From Clostridium amylolyticum (GTDB taxonomy: Bacteria; Bacillota; Clostridia; Clostridiales; Clostridiaceae): a stretch of 64,000 nucleotides of DNA. Under the pieces are notes generated by a model. That model searched no databases and was not told the origin of the DNA. It saw only the letters and a list, made by a program, of their open reading frames with translations. A program made the translations under genes and the position numbers. Shown piece after piece: positions 26,198 to 34,733 of this stretch (its first letter is position 1; the number at the start of each line of letters is the position of its first letter). The stretch is from the NCBI RefSeq assembly GCF_900142075.1, contig NZ_FQZO01000003.1, positions 1 through 64,000 of the forward strand, given 5' to 3'.

Positions 26198-26926
26198 ATG
26201 GAAAATAATACTATTAACTATAGATCCCCTATTTATGTTCAATTACGAGAGATTATTCGTAATAAAATTGAAGATGGAGAATATTTGCCAGGTATGGCAA
26301 TCCCTTCAGAAAGTACTTTGGCAGACACCTATGGAATAAATAGACTTACGGTACGTAATGCCATTGATACACTTGTAAATGAAGGACTATTGAAACGAGT
26401 TCAAGGGAAAGGTGTATATGTTATGGGGGAAAAGGTTCAGCGAGACTTGGAATACCTTGGTGGGTTTACTCAGACTATGAGAGAAAAGAACAAAACACCT
26501 AAAACTAAAGTTTTATCAAAATGGATTCGTAAGGCTGGTGAAAAATTTAGTGTGATTTTTAATATTTCGCCAGAGGATGAGATTTATTATATAAAACGTA
26601 TTTGCTATACAGATGATGAGCCCGTTTCTTTAGAAGAAATATACATTCCGCATTACATTGTACCTAAGTTAAAAGGAATAGATTTGTCCATATTTACCAT
26701 ATATGAAGTTTATGACTTTTATGGAATTAAACTAAAAAGAGCAAATCAGACTTTAGATATTGTAAAGCTGCAACAAAATGATGCACGTATGCTTAATATA
26801 GATTCAAATTTTCCAGTATTCCTTTTTGAATGTATGAGCTATGATGAAAAGGACCGTGTTATTGAGTTTGCCCGCACCTACACCAGAGGGGATATGTGCG
26901 ATTTCAATGTTAATTTTTATAAATAG
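26198..26926 (+). CDS. GntR-family regulator with UTRA domain (second of two)
   Basis: This 242-residue HutC/FrlR-type regulator has a winged HTH with IPSESTLADTYGINRLTVRN and wing VQGKGVYVMG, then a UTRA domain with ISPEDEIYYIKRICYTDDEP. It is clearly different in sequence from the preceding GntR protein, so the pair is not a recent duplication. The two may respond to different ligands, such as fructoselysine and its phosphorylated or epimeric form. It has an AAAGGAG site and its own 169-bp leader. It is the last gene before a repeat-rich gap. Confidence 0.85.
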   Translation: MENNTINYRSPIYVQLREIIRNKIEDGEYLPGMAIPSESTLADTYGINRLTVRNAIDTLVNEGLLKRVQGKGVYVMGEKVQRDLEYLGGFTQTMREKNKTPKTKVLSKWIRKAGEKFSVIFNISPEDEIYYIKRICYTDDEPVSLEEIYIPHYIVPKLKGIDLSIFTIYEVYDFYGIKLKRANQTLDIVKLQQNDARMLNIDSNFPVFLFECMSYDEKDRVIEFARTYTRGDMCDFNVNFYK

Positions 26927-26954
26927 TATTAATAATTTAGAATTGAAGGGAAAA

Positions 26955-27010
26955 GTAATAGGTAAGAAGTAAGAGGTAAGAGGTAAAAAGTAATAAGTAA
27001 GAGGGAAGAG
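26955..27010. repeat. GTAAGAG-type repeat array, middle locus
   Basis: Units such as GGTAAGAAGTAAGAGGTAAG are repeated with small changes; a complementary short arm TTCTTACC appears near 27066-27073. Related arrays lie at 15284-15330 and 34361-34535. Confidence 0.7.
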
Positions 27011-27229
27011 TTAGGGATAAAACTCGTGGAGTTTTTTATGATTAAGTATATTTCTTAAATGGTCATTCTTACCTAATTGTTTATTGATAAATTAGAATTT
27101 ACAATGGAGGAAGTTTTTCTGAAAAAGAGTCGGAAAAAATTATAAAATATAGAGAGAAAGGAGCTCTTCGCTAATTTTTAGTGGGGCAGTTCCTTTGAAT
27201 ATAGAGAGAAGGGTAATAATGTTTAATGG

Positions 27230-27268
27230 AAAGTCATCTGAACTATGATAATAGATTCAGATGGCTTT
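27230..27268. repeat. Hairpin repeat (AAAGTCATCTGAA family), copy 2
   Basis: AAAGTCATCTGAA pairs with TTCAGATGGCTTT around a 13-base AT-rich loop. Flanks TTTAATGG and TTAATTA are shared with the copy at 6634-6674. Confidence 0.65.
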
Positions 27269-27401
27269 AATTAATTTTCCGTAAAATTAAACAGGTATGG
27301 GAACCCTGGTGTAATGTTAATGATCTTTTAGGTTAAATAATAAAGCTACTTGTAGAAATAGGTTTAAGATTAAAAACAATGGTGTCATTAAAAGAAATTT
27401 A

Positions 27402-27430
27402 TTGACAGGATTCCAATGGGGTGGTAGTAT
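27402..27430 (+). promoter_or_regulatory. Sigma-A type promoter for ABC/deaminase operon
   Basis: TTGACA at 27402-27407 is separated by exactly 17 bp from TAGTAT at 27425-27430, leaving a leader of about 70 bases before the first transporter gene. Confidence 0.7.
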
Positions 27431-27507
27431 CAAATGGTGAACGATATTAAAAATAATGCATAAAATGTTCGTGTGTTTGTGCTTTTTTTGTAGAAAGGAG
27501 TATTTAA

Positions 27508-28329
27508 ATGAAGAATAGAAGTATTTATTTTCTACTCATACCAGGACTTATTGTTATTATATTTTTCTTGTTTTTGCCTGTGCTAGATATTATAATTCCT
27601 ACCTTTACAGCAGATGGAGGCATAAAAGGATATTTGGATTTTTTTAGAGATGATTATTTTATAAGTATATTAATACGAACATTAAGGATTGGAATTGTTA
27701 CTACCATAATTTGTGTGGCCTTAGGGGTGCCTGTAGCTTACTTTATTTCTAAAAGCAGCAATAAAATTAAAGGTATACTTCTTGCAGCAGCAATATTTCC
27801 TCAGCTTACAGACTCAGTGGTGCGTTCCTTTGCATGGATGACTATATTGGGTAAAAATGGAGTTATTAATAAGGTTTTAATGTCCTTGCATTTAATTAGT
27901 GAGCCAAAGACTTTTTTATATACTGAAGGAGCAATCATAGTGGGTTCTGTTTATTTGTTCCTTCCCCTTATGATTATATCTATGGTGGGGGTTATGGATA
28001 ATATAGAGGATAGCTTAACTGAGGCTGCAGAAAGCTTAGGAGCTAATAGATTTACTGCTTTCTTAAAGGTAATTTTTCCTCTTAGTGTTCCAGGGATGAT
28101 AGTAGGAAGTGTGCTGGTGTTTACTGGTACCTTTACCGCTTATACTACCCCTCAGCTTTTGGGTGGCAACAAAAACACTGTTTTATCCACATTGCTTTAT
28201 CAAAAGGCTATGACATTAAATGATTGGACACAGGCTTCTATAATTTCTACCATAATGATTGTAATTACTCTTACAGTGATGGCAGTTATAAATAAAATCG
28301 CTTCAAGGTTTAATGAGAGGGGTGTGTAA
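27508..28329 (+). CDS. ABC transporter permease, spermidine/putrescine (PotB) type
   Basis: This 273-residue inner-membrane permease has six helices and the ABC-coupling EAA loop, here EAAESLGANRFTAFLKVIFPLS near residue 172. It belongs to the PotB/ThiP-like branch that works with PotD-type binding proteins. AGAAAGGAG precedes ATG 27508. The next permease starts one base after its stop, and the ATPase and lipoprotein follow. The substrate is uncertain: two purine-type deaminases in the same operon suggest a nucleobase or nucleoside-like compound rather than a polyamine. Confidence 0.85.
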   Translation: MKNRSIYFLLIPGLIVIIFFLFLPVLDIIIPTFTADGGIKGYLDFFRDDYFISILIRTLRIGIVTTIICVALGVPVAYFISKSSNKIKGILLAAAIFPQLTDSVVRSFAWMTILGKNGVINKVLMSLHLISEPKTFLYTEGAIIVGSVYLFLPLMIISMVGVMDNIEDSLTEAAESLGANRFTAFLKVIFPLSVPGMIVGSVLVFTGTFTAYTTPQLLGGNKNTVLSTLLYQKAMTLNDWTQASIISTIMIVITLTVMAVINKIASRFNERGV

Positions 28330-28330
28330 T

Positions 28331-29113
28331 ATGAGAAGCAATAAGCTTTTAACTATATTTGTTTCCTTAATATATGTATTCTTGTGCGCACCTCTTATTA
28401 TAATTATCGCCACTGCCTTTAACTCCGGCAGCGTTATAGCTTTCCCACCAAAGGGCTTTAGCCTTAAGTGGTTTTCCAATGTGTTTAGCTCAGATACCTT
28501 TATGACTACCATGGCTATAAGCCTTAAGGTGTCATTACTGGCTACGGTTATAGCATTGATAATAGGCATTCCTGCAGCCTATGCTTTAAGCAGGAGGGAC
28601 TACAGAGGAAAAGCTGTGGTAAAAAACATATTTTTCTCTCCTATATTAGTGCCTGGCGTGGTATTGGGATTTGCATTTTTTAAATTTTTAATTATTAAGC
28701 TACAGTTAGATGTATTTTTAGGGCTGCTTATCGGACATACTATAATTGTTATTCCCTATATTATACGTGTAATAGGATCCAGCTTGGAGAATTTGGATTT
28801 CTCCATGGAAGAAGCAGCGGAAAGCTTAGGGGCAACAAAAGTAAAAGCCTTCTTTTTAGTGGTGCTTCCCAATGTAACCTCTGGAGTGATAGCAGCTTTT
28901 ATGCTGGCTTTTATAAATTCCTTTAACAATGTTCCTGTATCCTTATTTTTAACAGGTCCAGGAGTAAGTACCTTGCCCATAAGCATGCTTAGCTATGTGG
29001 AATATAATTATGATCCTACGGTTTCGGCTTTATCGGTTATATTAATGATGCTTACGGTTTTGGTCATGTTTGTAGTGGAAAAAACTTTAGGATTAAGTAA
29101 TTTTACGAAGTAG
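28331..29113 (+). CDS. ABC transporter permease, spermidine/putrescine (PotC) type
   Basis: This 260-residue second permease has six helices and the coupling motif EAAESLGATKVKAFFLVVLPNV. ATG 28331 is chosen over an in-frame ATG at 28313 because GAGAGGGGTG lies just before it. This leaves a one-base gap from the preceding stop, which suits coupled translation. It closely parallels PotC. Heterodimerisation with the upstream permease is expected. Confidence 0.85.
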   Translation: MRSNKLLTIFVSLIYVFLCAPLIIIIATAFNSGSVIAFPPKGFSLKWFSNVFSSDTFMTTMAISLKVSLLATVIALIIGIPAAYALSRRDYRGKAVVKNIFFSPILVPGVVLGFAFFKFLIIKLQLDVFLGLLIGHTIIVIPYIIRVIGSSLENLDFSMEEAAESLGATKVKAFFLVVLPNVTSGVIAAFMLAFINSFNNVPVSLFLTGPGVSTLPISMLSYVEYNYDPTVSALSVILMMLTVLVMFVVEKTLGLSNFTK

Positions 29114-29128
29114 TAAGGGGGATTAGAG

Positions 29129-30193
29129 ATGGCGTTAATAAACTTAAAGGATATAAGGGTTTCCTATGATGGGAAAACAGATATATTAAAAAATTTAAAT
29201 TTAGATATAGAAAAAGGTCAGCTTGTTTCCCTGCTTGGTCCCAGCGGATGCGGTAAAACCACCACTCTTAGGGTTATAGCTGGTTTTATTGAACCTAAAA
29301 GCGGAGATTTTATGTTTAATGAAAATAATTATACAAGGCTTTCTGTGCATAAAAGAAACTTTGGATTGGTATTTCAAAGCTATGCCTTATTTCCTCATTT
29401 AAATGTTTTTGACAATGTGGCCTTTGGACTTAAGCTTAGAAAAATCAACAAATCCGAGATAAAGAAGGCTGTGGAGGACATATTGGAAGTAGTAGATTTA
29501 AAGGACTACGCCTTGAGGTATCCAGGAGAATTATCCGGTGGACAGAGACAGAGGGTTGCGCTGGCAAGAGCCTTGGTTATTAAGCCGGACCTGCTTCTTT
29601 TAGATGAACCCTTAAGCAATTTAGATGCAAAGCTTCGACTTAAAATGAGAGTGGAAATAAGAAGGCTTCAGCAAAAGCTTGGTATTACTACTTTGTTTGT
29701 AACCCATGATCAGGAGGAGTGTTTTTCTATCTCTGATAAGGTGGCAGTAATGAATAAGGGCATTGTGGAGCAGTATGACACTCCTGAAAATATATATTCC
29801 TATCCTAAAACAGAGTTTGTGGCTAGGTTTGTGGGCTTTGAAAATTTTATTAAGCTTAAAGAAAGTGAACCTGATATCTTTGAAGCACCAGATGGAAGCT
29901 TATTTAAAGTGGATAATCTTCCTGAAGTGTGTACCGGTGAATTAAAAGGAACCATCAGACCTGAGGATATTGAGCTTTACAGTGATGAAAAGAGCATAGG
30001 TGAAAATGTGTTAGAGGGTATTGTAGAAATAAGGACCTTTCTTGGAAAGGGCTATCAGTACAGCATTGAAACAAAGCTTGGATCCATTATTGTAAATAGC
30101 AGTAAAGAAAAAATTTATAATCAAGGACATAAGATAAAGTTACATTTACCTTCAAATAAAATAATTTTAGTTAAAGATTCTAAGGAGGAATAA
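29129..30193 (+). CDS. ABC transporter ATPase, PotA type with TOBE-like C-terminus
   Basis: This 354-residue ATPase has Walker A GPSGCGKTT (about 35-43), Q-loop VFQSYALFPHL, signature LSGGQRQRVALARAL, Walker B LLLLDEPLSNLD and switch His in FVTHDQEE. A C-terminal regulatory domain of about 115 residues includes GTIRPEDIELY, as in PotA/CUT1-type subunits. It starts at an ATG with an AAGGGGG site and ends 4 bp before the binding-protein gene. It powers the two upstream permeases. Confidence 0.88.
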   Translation: MALINLKDIRVSYDGKTDILKNLNLDIEKGQLVSLLGPSGCGKTTTLRVIAGFIEPKSGDFMFNENNYTRLSVHKRNFGLVFQSYALFPHLNVFDNVAFGLKLRKINKSEIKKAVEDILEVVDLKDYALRYPGELSGGQRQRVALARALVIKPDLLLLDEPLSNLDAKLRLKMRVEIRRLQQKLGITTLFVTHDQEECFSISDKVAVMNKGIVEQYDTPENIYSYPKTEFVARFVGFENFIKLKESEPDIFEAPDGSLFKVDNLPEVCTGELKGTIRPEDIELYSDEKSIGENVLEGIVEIRTFLGKGYQYSIETKLGSIIVNSSKEKIYNQGHKIKLHLPSNKIILVKDSKEE

Positions 30194-30197
30194 TCAT

Positions 30198-31256
30198 ATG
30201 AAAAAACTATCATTATTATTGGCAGGAATAGTTGCTACTACCTTTTTTGCAGGCTGTACTGCTAAGGGAACAAGCTCCAAGGATGATGGAGCACAAAAGC
30301 AGTTAGTGGTATCTACTTGGGGATTAAACTTAGATAATTATAAAAAGGAAGTAATTGAAACCTTTGAAAAGGAAAATAATTGTAAAGTTGTTTTAGAAAC
30401 AGGTAATAATGATGAAAGATTAGCAAAGCTTAAGAATAATCCTAACAGTGCTGTAGATGTTATGTATTTAGCTGAATCTTATTCACAACAGGGAATAGAG
30501 GATGGACTTTTTGAGAAAATAGATTATAGCAAGGTGCCAAATGCTAAAAAGGTATTGCCTGTAGCACAAAAGTTTGTAGATGCAGGTTATGGACCAGCAT
30601 ATACCTTAAACCGTGCTGCAATAGTTTATAATCCTAAAGCGGTAAAAGAAAAGATAACTTCCTGGAATGATTTATGGAAGCCTGAGTTTAAAGGCAAAAT
30701 CGCAATTCCAGCCATAACTACTACCTTTGGACCTTCTATGGTATATGTTGCTGCACAAAAAAGTGGCGTAGATATAAAAAGTGATGCTGCTGCCGGTGCT
30801 TTTAAGGAATTAGAAGCTTTAAACCCTAATGTGGTTAAGACTTATAGTAAATCTTCTGACTTGGTTAATATGTTTTCCAGCGGAGAAATTACAGTAGCTG
30901 TAGCTGCAGATTTTGTTGTGGCTTCCATTAAAAAGGCAGTGCCTGAAGCAGTATATGTAGACCCATCAGAAGGGGCATATTTAAACTTTAATACCATTAA
31001 CATCAATAAAAATTCAAAGAACAAGGATTTAGCTTTAAAGTTTATAGATCATGTATTAAGTGAAAAAATTGAAACTAAAACTGCTGCAACTGTTGGAGAC
31101 TCACCTATTAATAAGGATGTAGTATTATCTAAAGAACTTGCAGAAACTTTAACCTATGGGGAAAGTGTTAATAAGGCTAAGTCCTTAGATTACAGCTTTG
31201 TAAACAAGGAATTAAAGAGCTGGATAGATAAATGGAACAGATTATTTAACAAATAA
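30198..31256 (+). CDS. ABC transporter substrate-binding lipoprotein, PotD type
   Basis: This 352-residue protein has a lipoprotein signal MKKLSLLLAGIVATTFFAGC with the modified Cys at residue 20, so it is anchored outside the membrane. The mature part is a periplasmic-binding-protein type 2 fold resembling PotD. It has VVSTWGLNLDNYKKEVI at the start, SWNDLWKPEFKGKIAIP in the middle and SGEITVAVAADFVV lining the cleft. A GGAGG site overlaps the ATPase end. The known polyamine ligands of PotD contact specific Asp/Glu/Trp residues that cannot be checked without alignment, so the ligand is left open. Confidence 0.83.
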   Translation: MKKLSLLLAGIVATTFFAGCTAKGTSSKDDGAQKQLVVSTWGLNLDNYKKEVIETFEKENNCKVVLETGNNDERLAKLKNNPNSAVDVMYLAESYSQQGIEDGLFEKIDYSKVPNAKKVLPVAQKFVDAGYGPAYTLNRAAIVYNPKAVKEKITSWNDLWKPEFKGKIAIPAITTTFGPSMVYVAAQKSGVDIKSDAAAGAFKELEALNPNVVKTYSKSSDLVNMFSSGEITVAVAADFVVASIKKAVPEAVYVDPSEGAYLNFNTININKNSKNKDLALKFIDHVLSEKIETKTAATVGDSPINKDVVLSKELAETLTYGESVNKAKSLDYSFVNKELKSWIDKWNRLFNK

Positions 31257-31270
31257 TATAGGGGGAAGAT

Positions 31271-32974
31271 ATGGAAGTAGATTTAATAATTAAAGATGCA
31301 AGGGTATATAATGCTTATTTTAAGAGGTTTTTATATAGGGATGTGGCTATATTAGGCAATAAGTTTTTCCATATTTCTAGTGCAGGCTCTATGGAGCTTA
31401 CCTCTAAAAAAGTATTGGATGCCAAGGGCAAGTATATTGTGCCAGGGCTTATTGATATACACATGCATATAGAAAGTTCTATGACTACTCCCATGGAATT
31501 TGCTAAAGCAGTTGTTGCACAGGGTGTAACAACTGTGGTGGCAGACCCTCATGAAATTGCCAATGTATTTGGATTAGAAGGAATAGAAGCCATGCTGGAT
31601 ATAAAATGTAATCATATAATTGATATATTTTACGGTATCCCAAGCTCTGTTCCTTCTACTTCTTTTGCCTTGGAAACCTCAGGGGGGAGCATAGATTCTA
31701 TGGAAGTAGAAAGGCTCCTTGAAAGGCAGAATATAGTCTGTCTTGGAGAAGTGATGAATTTTAAGGATCTAGTGGAAAATAAGGATTCTAAAATTAATAA
31801 TATAATTTCAGTAATAAAGGATAAAAGGCCAGAGTTTCTGATAGAGGGACATTGCCCTAAGATTTCAGGTTTGGAGCTTTCAAGATATATATATAGCGGA
31901 GTGGATGGAGATCATACTCATCAAACCGTTGAATCACTGCAGGAAAAGATAGAAAAGGGCATGTTCATGGAGATACAGGAAAAATCCATGACCAAGGAAA
32001 ACCTGGAGTATCTTATGGAAAATAATCTATATGAGCATTTTGCTTTTGTTACAGACGATGTTATGGCGGATTCCTTAAGGGAAGGGCATTTAAACAGGCT
32101 GGTGAAAAAGGCCATGAACCTTGGAATGAGTTCTGAAATGGCGGTGTATGCAGCTACCTACACCCCAGCTATGAGGATGAAGCTTAGAGACAGAGGCAGC
32201 ATAGCTCCAGGGAAAATAGCAGATTTTTTAATTATAGATGACATAGATAATTTTAATATTGAGGCGGTATATAAAAATGGTGTAGAGGCTTCGAAAGATC
32301 ATGATTCAACCTGTAGCGGTGAGGTCTTTCCTAAACATTTTTACGAAAGCGTAAAGATTAGTCCTCTTAATGAATCAGACTTTATGGTTAAGGCTCCTAA
32401 GGCAGAGGGGCAGGTTACCTGTAGGATAATGAAGGTGGAAAGCAGCAGCACCTTTACAGAGGAAGTACAGGCTGATTTAAATATTAGTGATGGATATCTT
32501 AACTGGCAGGATTCTGAGAATTGCCTTATAGGAATATTTGAAAGACATGGGATAAATAGTAACAGAGCTTATGGACTGGTTACCGGAGAGGTAATAAAAA
32601 TTGGAGCTGTAGCCACTACCTATTCCCATGACAGCCATAATTTATTGGTAATGGGAAGAAACTCTGGAGATATGACCTTGGCTTCTAATTGGATTATTGA
32701 GCATAATGGAGGTATCTGCGTGGTACACCAGGGTAAAATTCTAGCGGCTTTGGAACTGCCTGTGGCAGGAATATTATCTGAAGAGCCTATAAATATTTTG
32801 GGCGGCAAGTTGAAAGAGGTAAGGGAAGCTTTAAGGACTTTAGGTTATAAGCACAATAATGAAATTATGTCCCTTTCTACCTTGTCCCTGCCTGTAAGCC
32901 CTGCTTTAAAAATCAGCGATAAGGGCTTAATAAGAGTTAAGGAACAAAAGATAGTAAGCTTGTTTTGTGAGTAA
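31271..32974 (+). CDS. ade: Adenine deaminase
   Basis: This 567-residue metal enzyme converts adenine to hypoxanthine and ammonia. It has typical Ade blocks: PGLIDIHMHIESSMTTP with the metal-binding HxH, TTVVADPHEIANVFG, EGHCPKISG, DGDHTHQTVE and FVTDDVMAD. A characteristic C-terminal half has ATTYSHDSHNLLVMGRN. Length agrees with the family (about 570-590). It lies 14 bp after the binding-protein gene with a GGGGG site. Together with the next deaminase it implies that the imported compound is, or yields, a purine. Confidence 0.93.
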   Translation: MEVDLIIKDARVYNAYFKRFLYRDVAILGNKFFHISSAGSMELTSKKVLDAKGKYIVPGLIDIHMHIESSMTTPMEFAKAVVAQGVTTVVADPHEIANVFGLEGIEAMLDIKCNHIIDIFYGIPSSVPSTSFALETSGGSIDSMEVERLLERQNIVCLGEVMNFKDLVENKDSKINNIISVIKDKRPEFLIEGHCPKISGLELSRYIYSGVDGDHTHQTVESLQEKIEKGMFMEIQEKSMTKENLEYLMENNLYEHFAFVTDDVMADSLREGHLNRLVKKAMNLGMSSEMAVYAATYTPAMRMKLRDRGSIAPGKIADFLIIDDIDNFNIEAVYKNGVEASKDHDSTCSGEVFPKHFYESVKISPLNESDFMVKAPKAEGQVTCRIMKVESSSTFTEEVQADLNISDGYLNWQDSENCLIGIFERHGINSNRAYGLVTGEVIKIGAVATTYSHDSHNLLVMGRNSGDMTLASNWIIEHNGGICVVHQGKILAALELPVAGILSEEPINILGGKLKEVREALRTLGYKHNNEIMSLSTLSLPVSPALKISDKGLIRVKEQKIVSLFCE

Positions 32975-33042
32975 AGCTTGAGCTTCAATGCCTGAGTTAC
33001 CTACAGGACATAAGATACTAAGCTTGTTTAGTGAGGAGTGAT

Positions 33043-34341
33043 ATGGTGGATAGCCTTATAATAAAAAATGTAAATATACTCACCATGAATAGTGAAAGGC
33101 AGATTATAGAAAATGGAGTGGTAATAGTAAAGGACAGCACCATTGAAGATGTAGGGGGAGAAGAGCTTCTTGAGAAGTATCCCTCAGGAAATATAATAGA
33201 TGGGAAAAACGGCATACTAATGCCAGGGATGGTTAATACTCATACTCATGCAGCTATGGTGTTCTTCAGAAGCTTGGGGGATGATGTTCAGGATAGGCTT
33301 AAAAAGTATATTTTTCCCTTGGAGAAAAAGATGGTGGATAAGAGTTTTGTGTACTTTGGCTCAAAGTATGGCATAGCGGAAATGCTCCTTGGAGGTGTTA
33401 CCACCTTTGTAGACATGTACTTCTTTGAGGATGAGGTGGCCAAGGCTGCCAAGGAAATGGGCATAAGAGCGGTGCTAGGGGAAACGGTGGTGGATTTTCC
33501 ATCTCCGGATTCCAAAGAGCCCTATGGCGGACTTTACTATGGGGAAAGATTCATAGAAAAGTGGAAGCAAGAAGAGCTTATAATTCCTGCCATTGCACCT
33601 CATGCCCCTTATTCCAATGATACGGAGCATCTTCAAGCTGCTTCTGCTCTAGCGGAAAAATATAAGGTACCTATGATGATGCATGTGGCAGAGATGGATT
33701 ATGAGGTGGAGAAATATAGAAAAGAGTACGACATGACACCGGTGCAATACTTGGACAGCATAGGAGTGCTTAAGGAAAATTTTATAGCAGCTCATTTAGT
33801 TCACGTAAATGATGAGGACATGGATATTATAGAAAAAAGGAATATAGGCATAGCCCACAATATGGGTGCGAATTCCAAGGGAGCAAAGGGAGTAATGCCC
33901 TTAAAGGAAATGTACAGGAGAAAATTAAAGATAGGCCTAGGGAGCGACGGTCCCATGAGTGGCAATACCCTAGACATATTAACTCAAATGCCGCTGGTGG
34001 CAAAGGTACACAAGCTTTTTAACCAGGACAGAAGCTTGTTTCCCGCCAGTGAAATAGTTGAAATGGCTACTATAGGCGGTGCAAGAGCATTAAACCTCCA
34101 AGATAAAATAGGCTCCATAGAGCCAGGGAAAAAGGCTGACATGGTAATTTTAGAAACCCACTCCGTAAATATGCAGCCCATACATGATTACTACTCAGTG
34201 ATTGTCTACTCCGCCAATCCCAGCAATGTGGACACTGTCATAGTAAACGGAAAGGTGTTAGTACAGAACAAATGCTTAACTCAAATAGATTTTGGTGAGT
34301 TAAGAAATAAAATTAGTCAATGGAAACCGGAGATTAATTGA
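33043..34341 (+). CDS. Amidohydrolase of the MTA/SAH deaminase (TrzA/AtzA) family
   Basis: This 432-residue zinc enzyme has the metal motif PGMVNTHTHAAM, then MMHVAEM, AAHLVHV and GLGSDGPMSGN, the full ligand set of the 5-methylthioadenosine/S-adenosylhomocysteine deaminase branch. ATG 33043 is preferred to GTG 33031 because GAGGAG lies between them. In such enzymes an adenosyl substrate becomes an inosyl product. As last gene of the transporter/adenine-deaminase operon it probably deaminates an imported adenosine-like molecule. Related enzymes accept guanine or cytosine-like rings, so substrate is not certain. Confidence 0.86.
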   Translation: MVDSLIIKNVNILTMNSERQIIENGVVIVKDSTIEDVGGEELLEKYPSGNIIDGKNGILMPGMVNTHTHAAMVFFRSLGDDVQDRLKKYIFPLEKKMVDKSFVYFGSKYGIAEMLLGGVTTFVDMYFFEDEVAKAAKEMGIRAVLGETVVDFPSPDSKEPYGGLYYGERFIEKWKQEELIIPAIAPHAPYSNDTEHLQAASALAEKYKVPMMMHVAEMDYEVEKYRKEYDMTPVQYLDSIGVLKENFIAAHLVHVNDEDMDIIEKRNIGIAHNMGANSKGAKGVMPLKEMYRRKLKIGLGSDGPMSGNTLDILTQMPLVAKVHKLFNQDRSLFPASEIVEMATIGGARALNLQDKIGSIEPGKKADMVILETHSVNMQPIHDYYSVIVYSANPSNVDTVIVNGKVLVQNKCLTQIDFGELRNKISQWKPEIN

Positions 34342-34360
34342 ATGGAGAAAGAAGTTAGAG

Positions 34361-34552
34361 TGAAGAGTAAGAGGTAAGAGGTAAAAGATAAGAGATAAAA
34401 AGTAAGAAGTAAGAAGTAAAAGGTAAGAGAGAAGAGATAAAAAAGTAAGAGATAAGGGTGAATAGTTAAGAAGAAATATATTTAATTAGAAAAAACTCTA
34501 TGAGTTTTATCCATAACTCTTACCTTTTCACTCTTACCTCTTACTTATAAAT
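34361..34552. repeat. GTAAGAG-type repeat array with complementary arm
   Basis: A run of degenerate units (GTAAGAG, GTAAAAG, GTAAGAAG, ATAAGAG) spans 34361-34460. Complementary units (CTCTTACC, CACTCTTACCTCTTACTT) lie at 34515-34552. The transcript could form a long purine-pyrimidine hairpin that ends the upstream operon. Confidence 0.72.
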
Positions 34553-34663
34553 AGAGTTTAGGATTTGAAACTATGTGAGAGCATAGTTTTTTTGTTGTGA
34601 GTTTAAAGAAATGACATAGGATAAATAATTTTTAATTAGAAGAATGACATCTAACAGGAAATA

Positions 34664-34712
34664 AACTACCCCTGGGGTGATTCCAATAAAAGGAATCACC
34701 CCAGGGGTAGTT
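34664..34712. repeat. CCCCTGGGG palindrome, copy 2
   Basis: A perfect 21-bp inverted repeat (AACTACCCCTGGGGTGATTCC and complement) surrounds a 7-base loop. It sits 22 bp beyond the end of the minus-strand chemoreceptor gene and may terminate it. Confidence 0.85.
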
Positions 34713-34733
34713 ACATTAATTTACATTTGTGTT

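Larger units (their letters stand above)
26927..27507. other. Repeat-rich intergenic region upstream of ABC/deaminase operon
   Basis: No gene is seen. It holds a GTAAGAG-type array (26955-27010), a hairpin repeat (27230-27268) and a promoter (27402-27430). A further stretch, around AGAGAGAAAGGAGCTC near 27150, has a partial repeat AATATAGAGAGAAGGG near 27198. No known riboswitch consensus was recognised. Confidence 0.5.
34342..34733. other. Repeat-filled intergenic region
   Basis: No gene is present. A long GTAAGAG-type array with complementary arm (34361-34552) is followed by AT-rich spacer and the second CCCCTGGGG palindrome (34664-34712). Confidence 0.7.

Noticed and set aside
27408..27441. 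Possible RHS relic (GATTCCAATGGGGTGGTAGT resembles RHS-core DNA)
   Set aside because: The match is only about 20 bases and lies within a well-formed TTGACA-17-TAGTAT promoter, so a promoter is the simpler reading.
27270..27507. Purine or other riboswitch in the leader of the ABC/deaminase operon
   Set aside because: No conserved purine-riboswitch loops or other known consensus were recognised, and the leader after the likely promoter is only about 70 bases.
32960..33030. Short repeated string TAAGCTTGTTT before the second deaminase gene
   Set aside because: It is a small local duplication of the preceding gene's end with no sign of function beyond carrying the ribosome site.
34361..34552. 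CRISPR array
   Set aside because: The units are short, degenerate and contiguous without unique spacers, and no cas gene is present.
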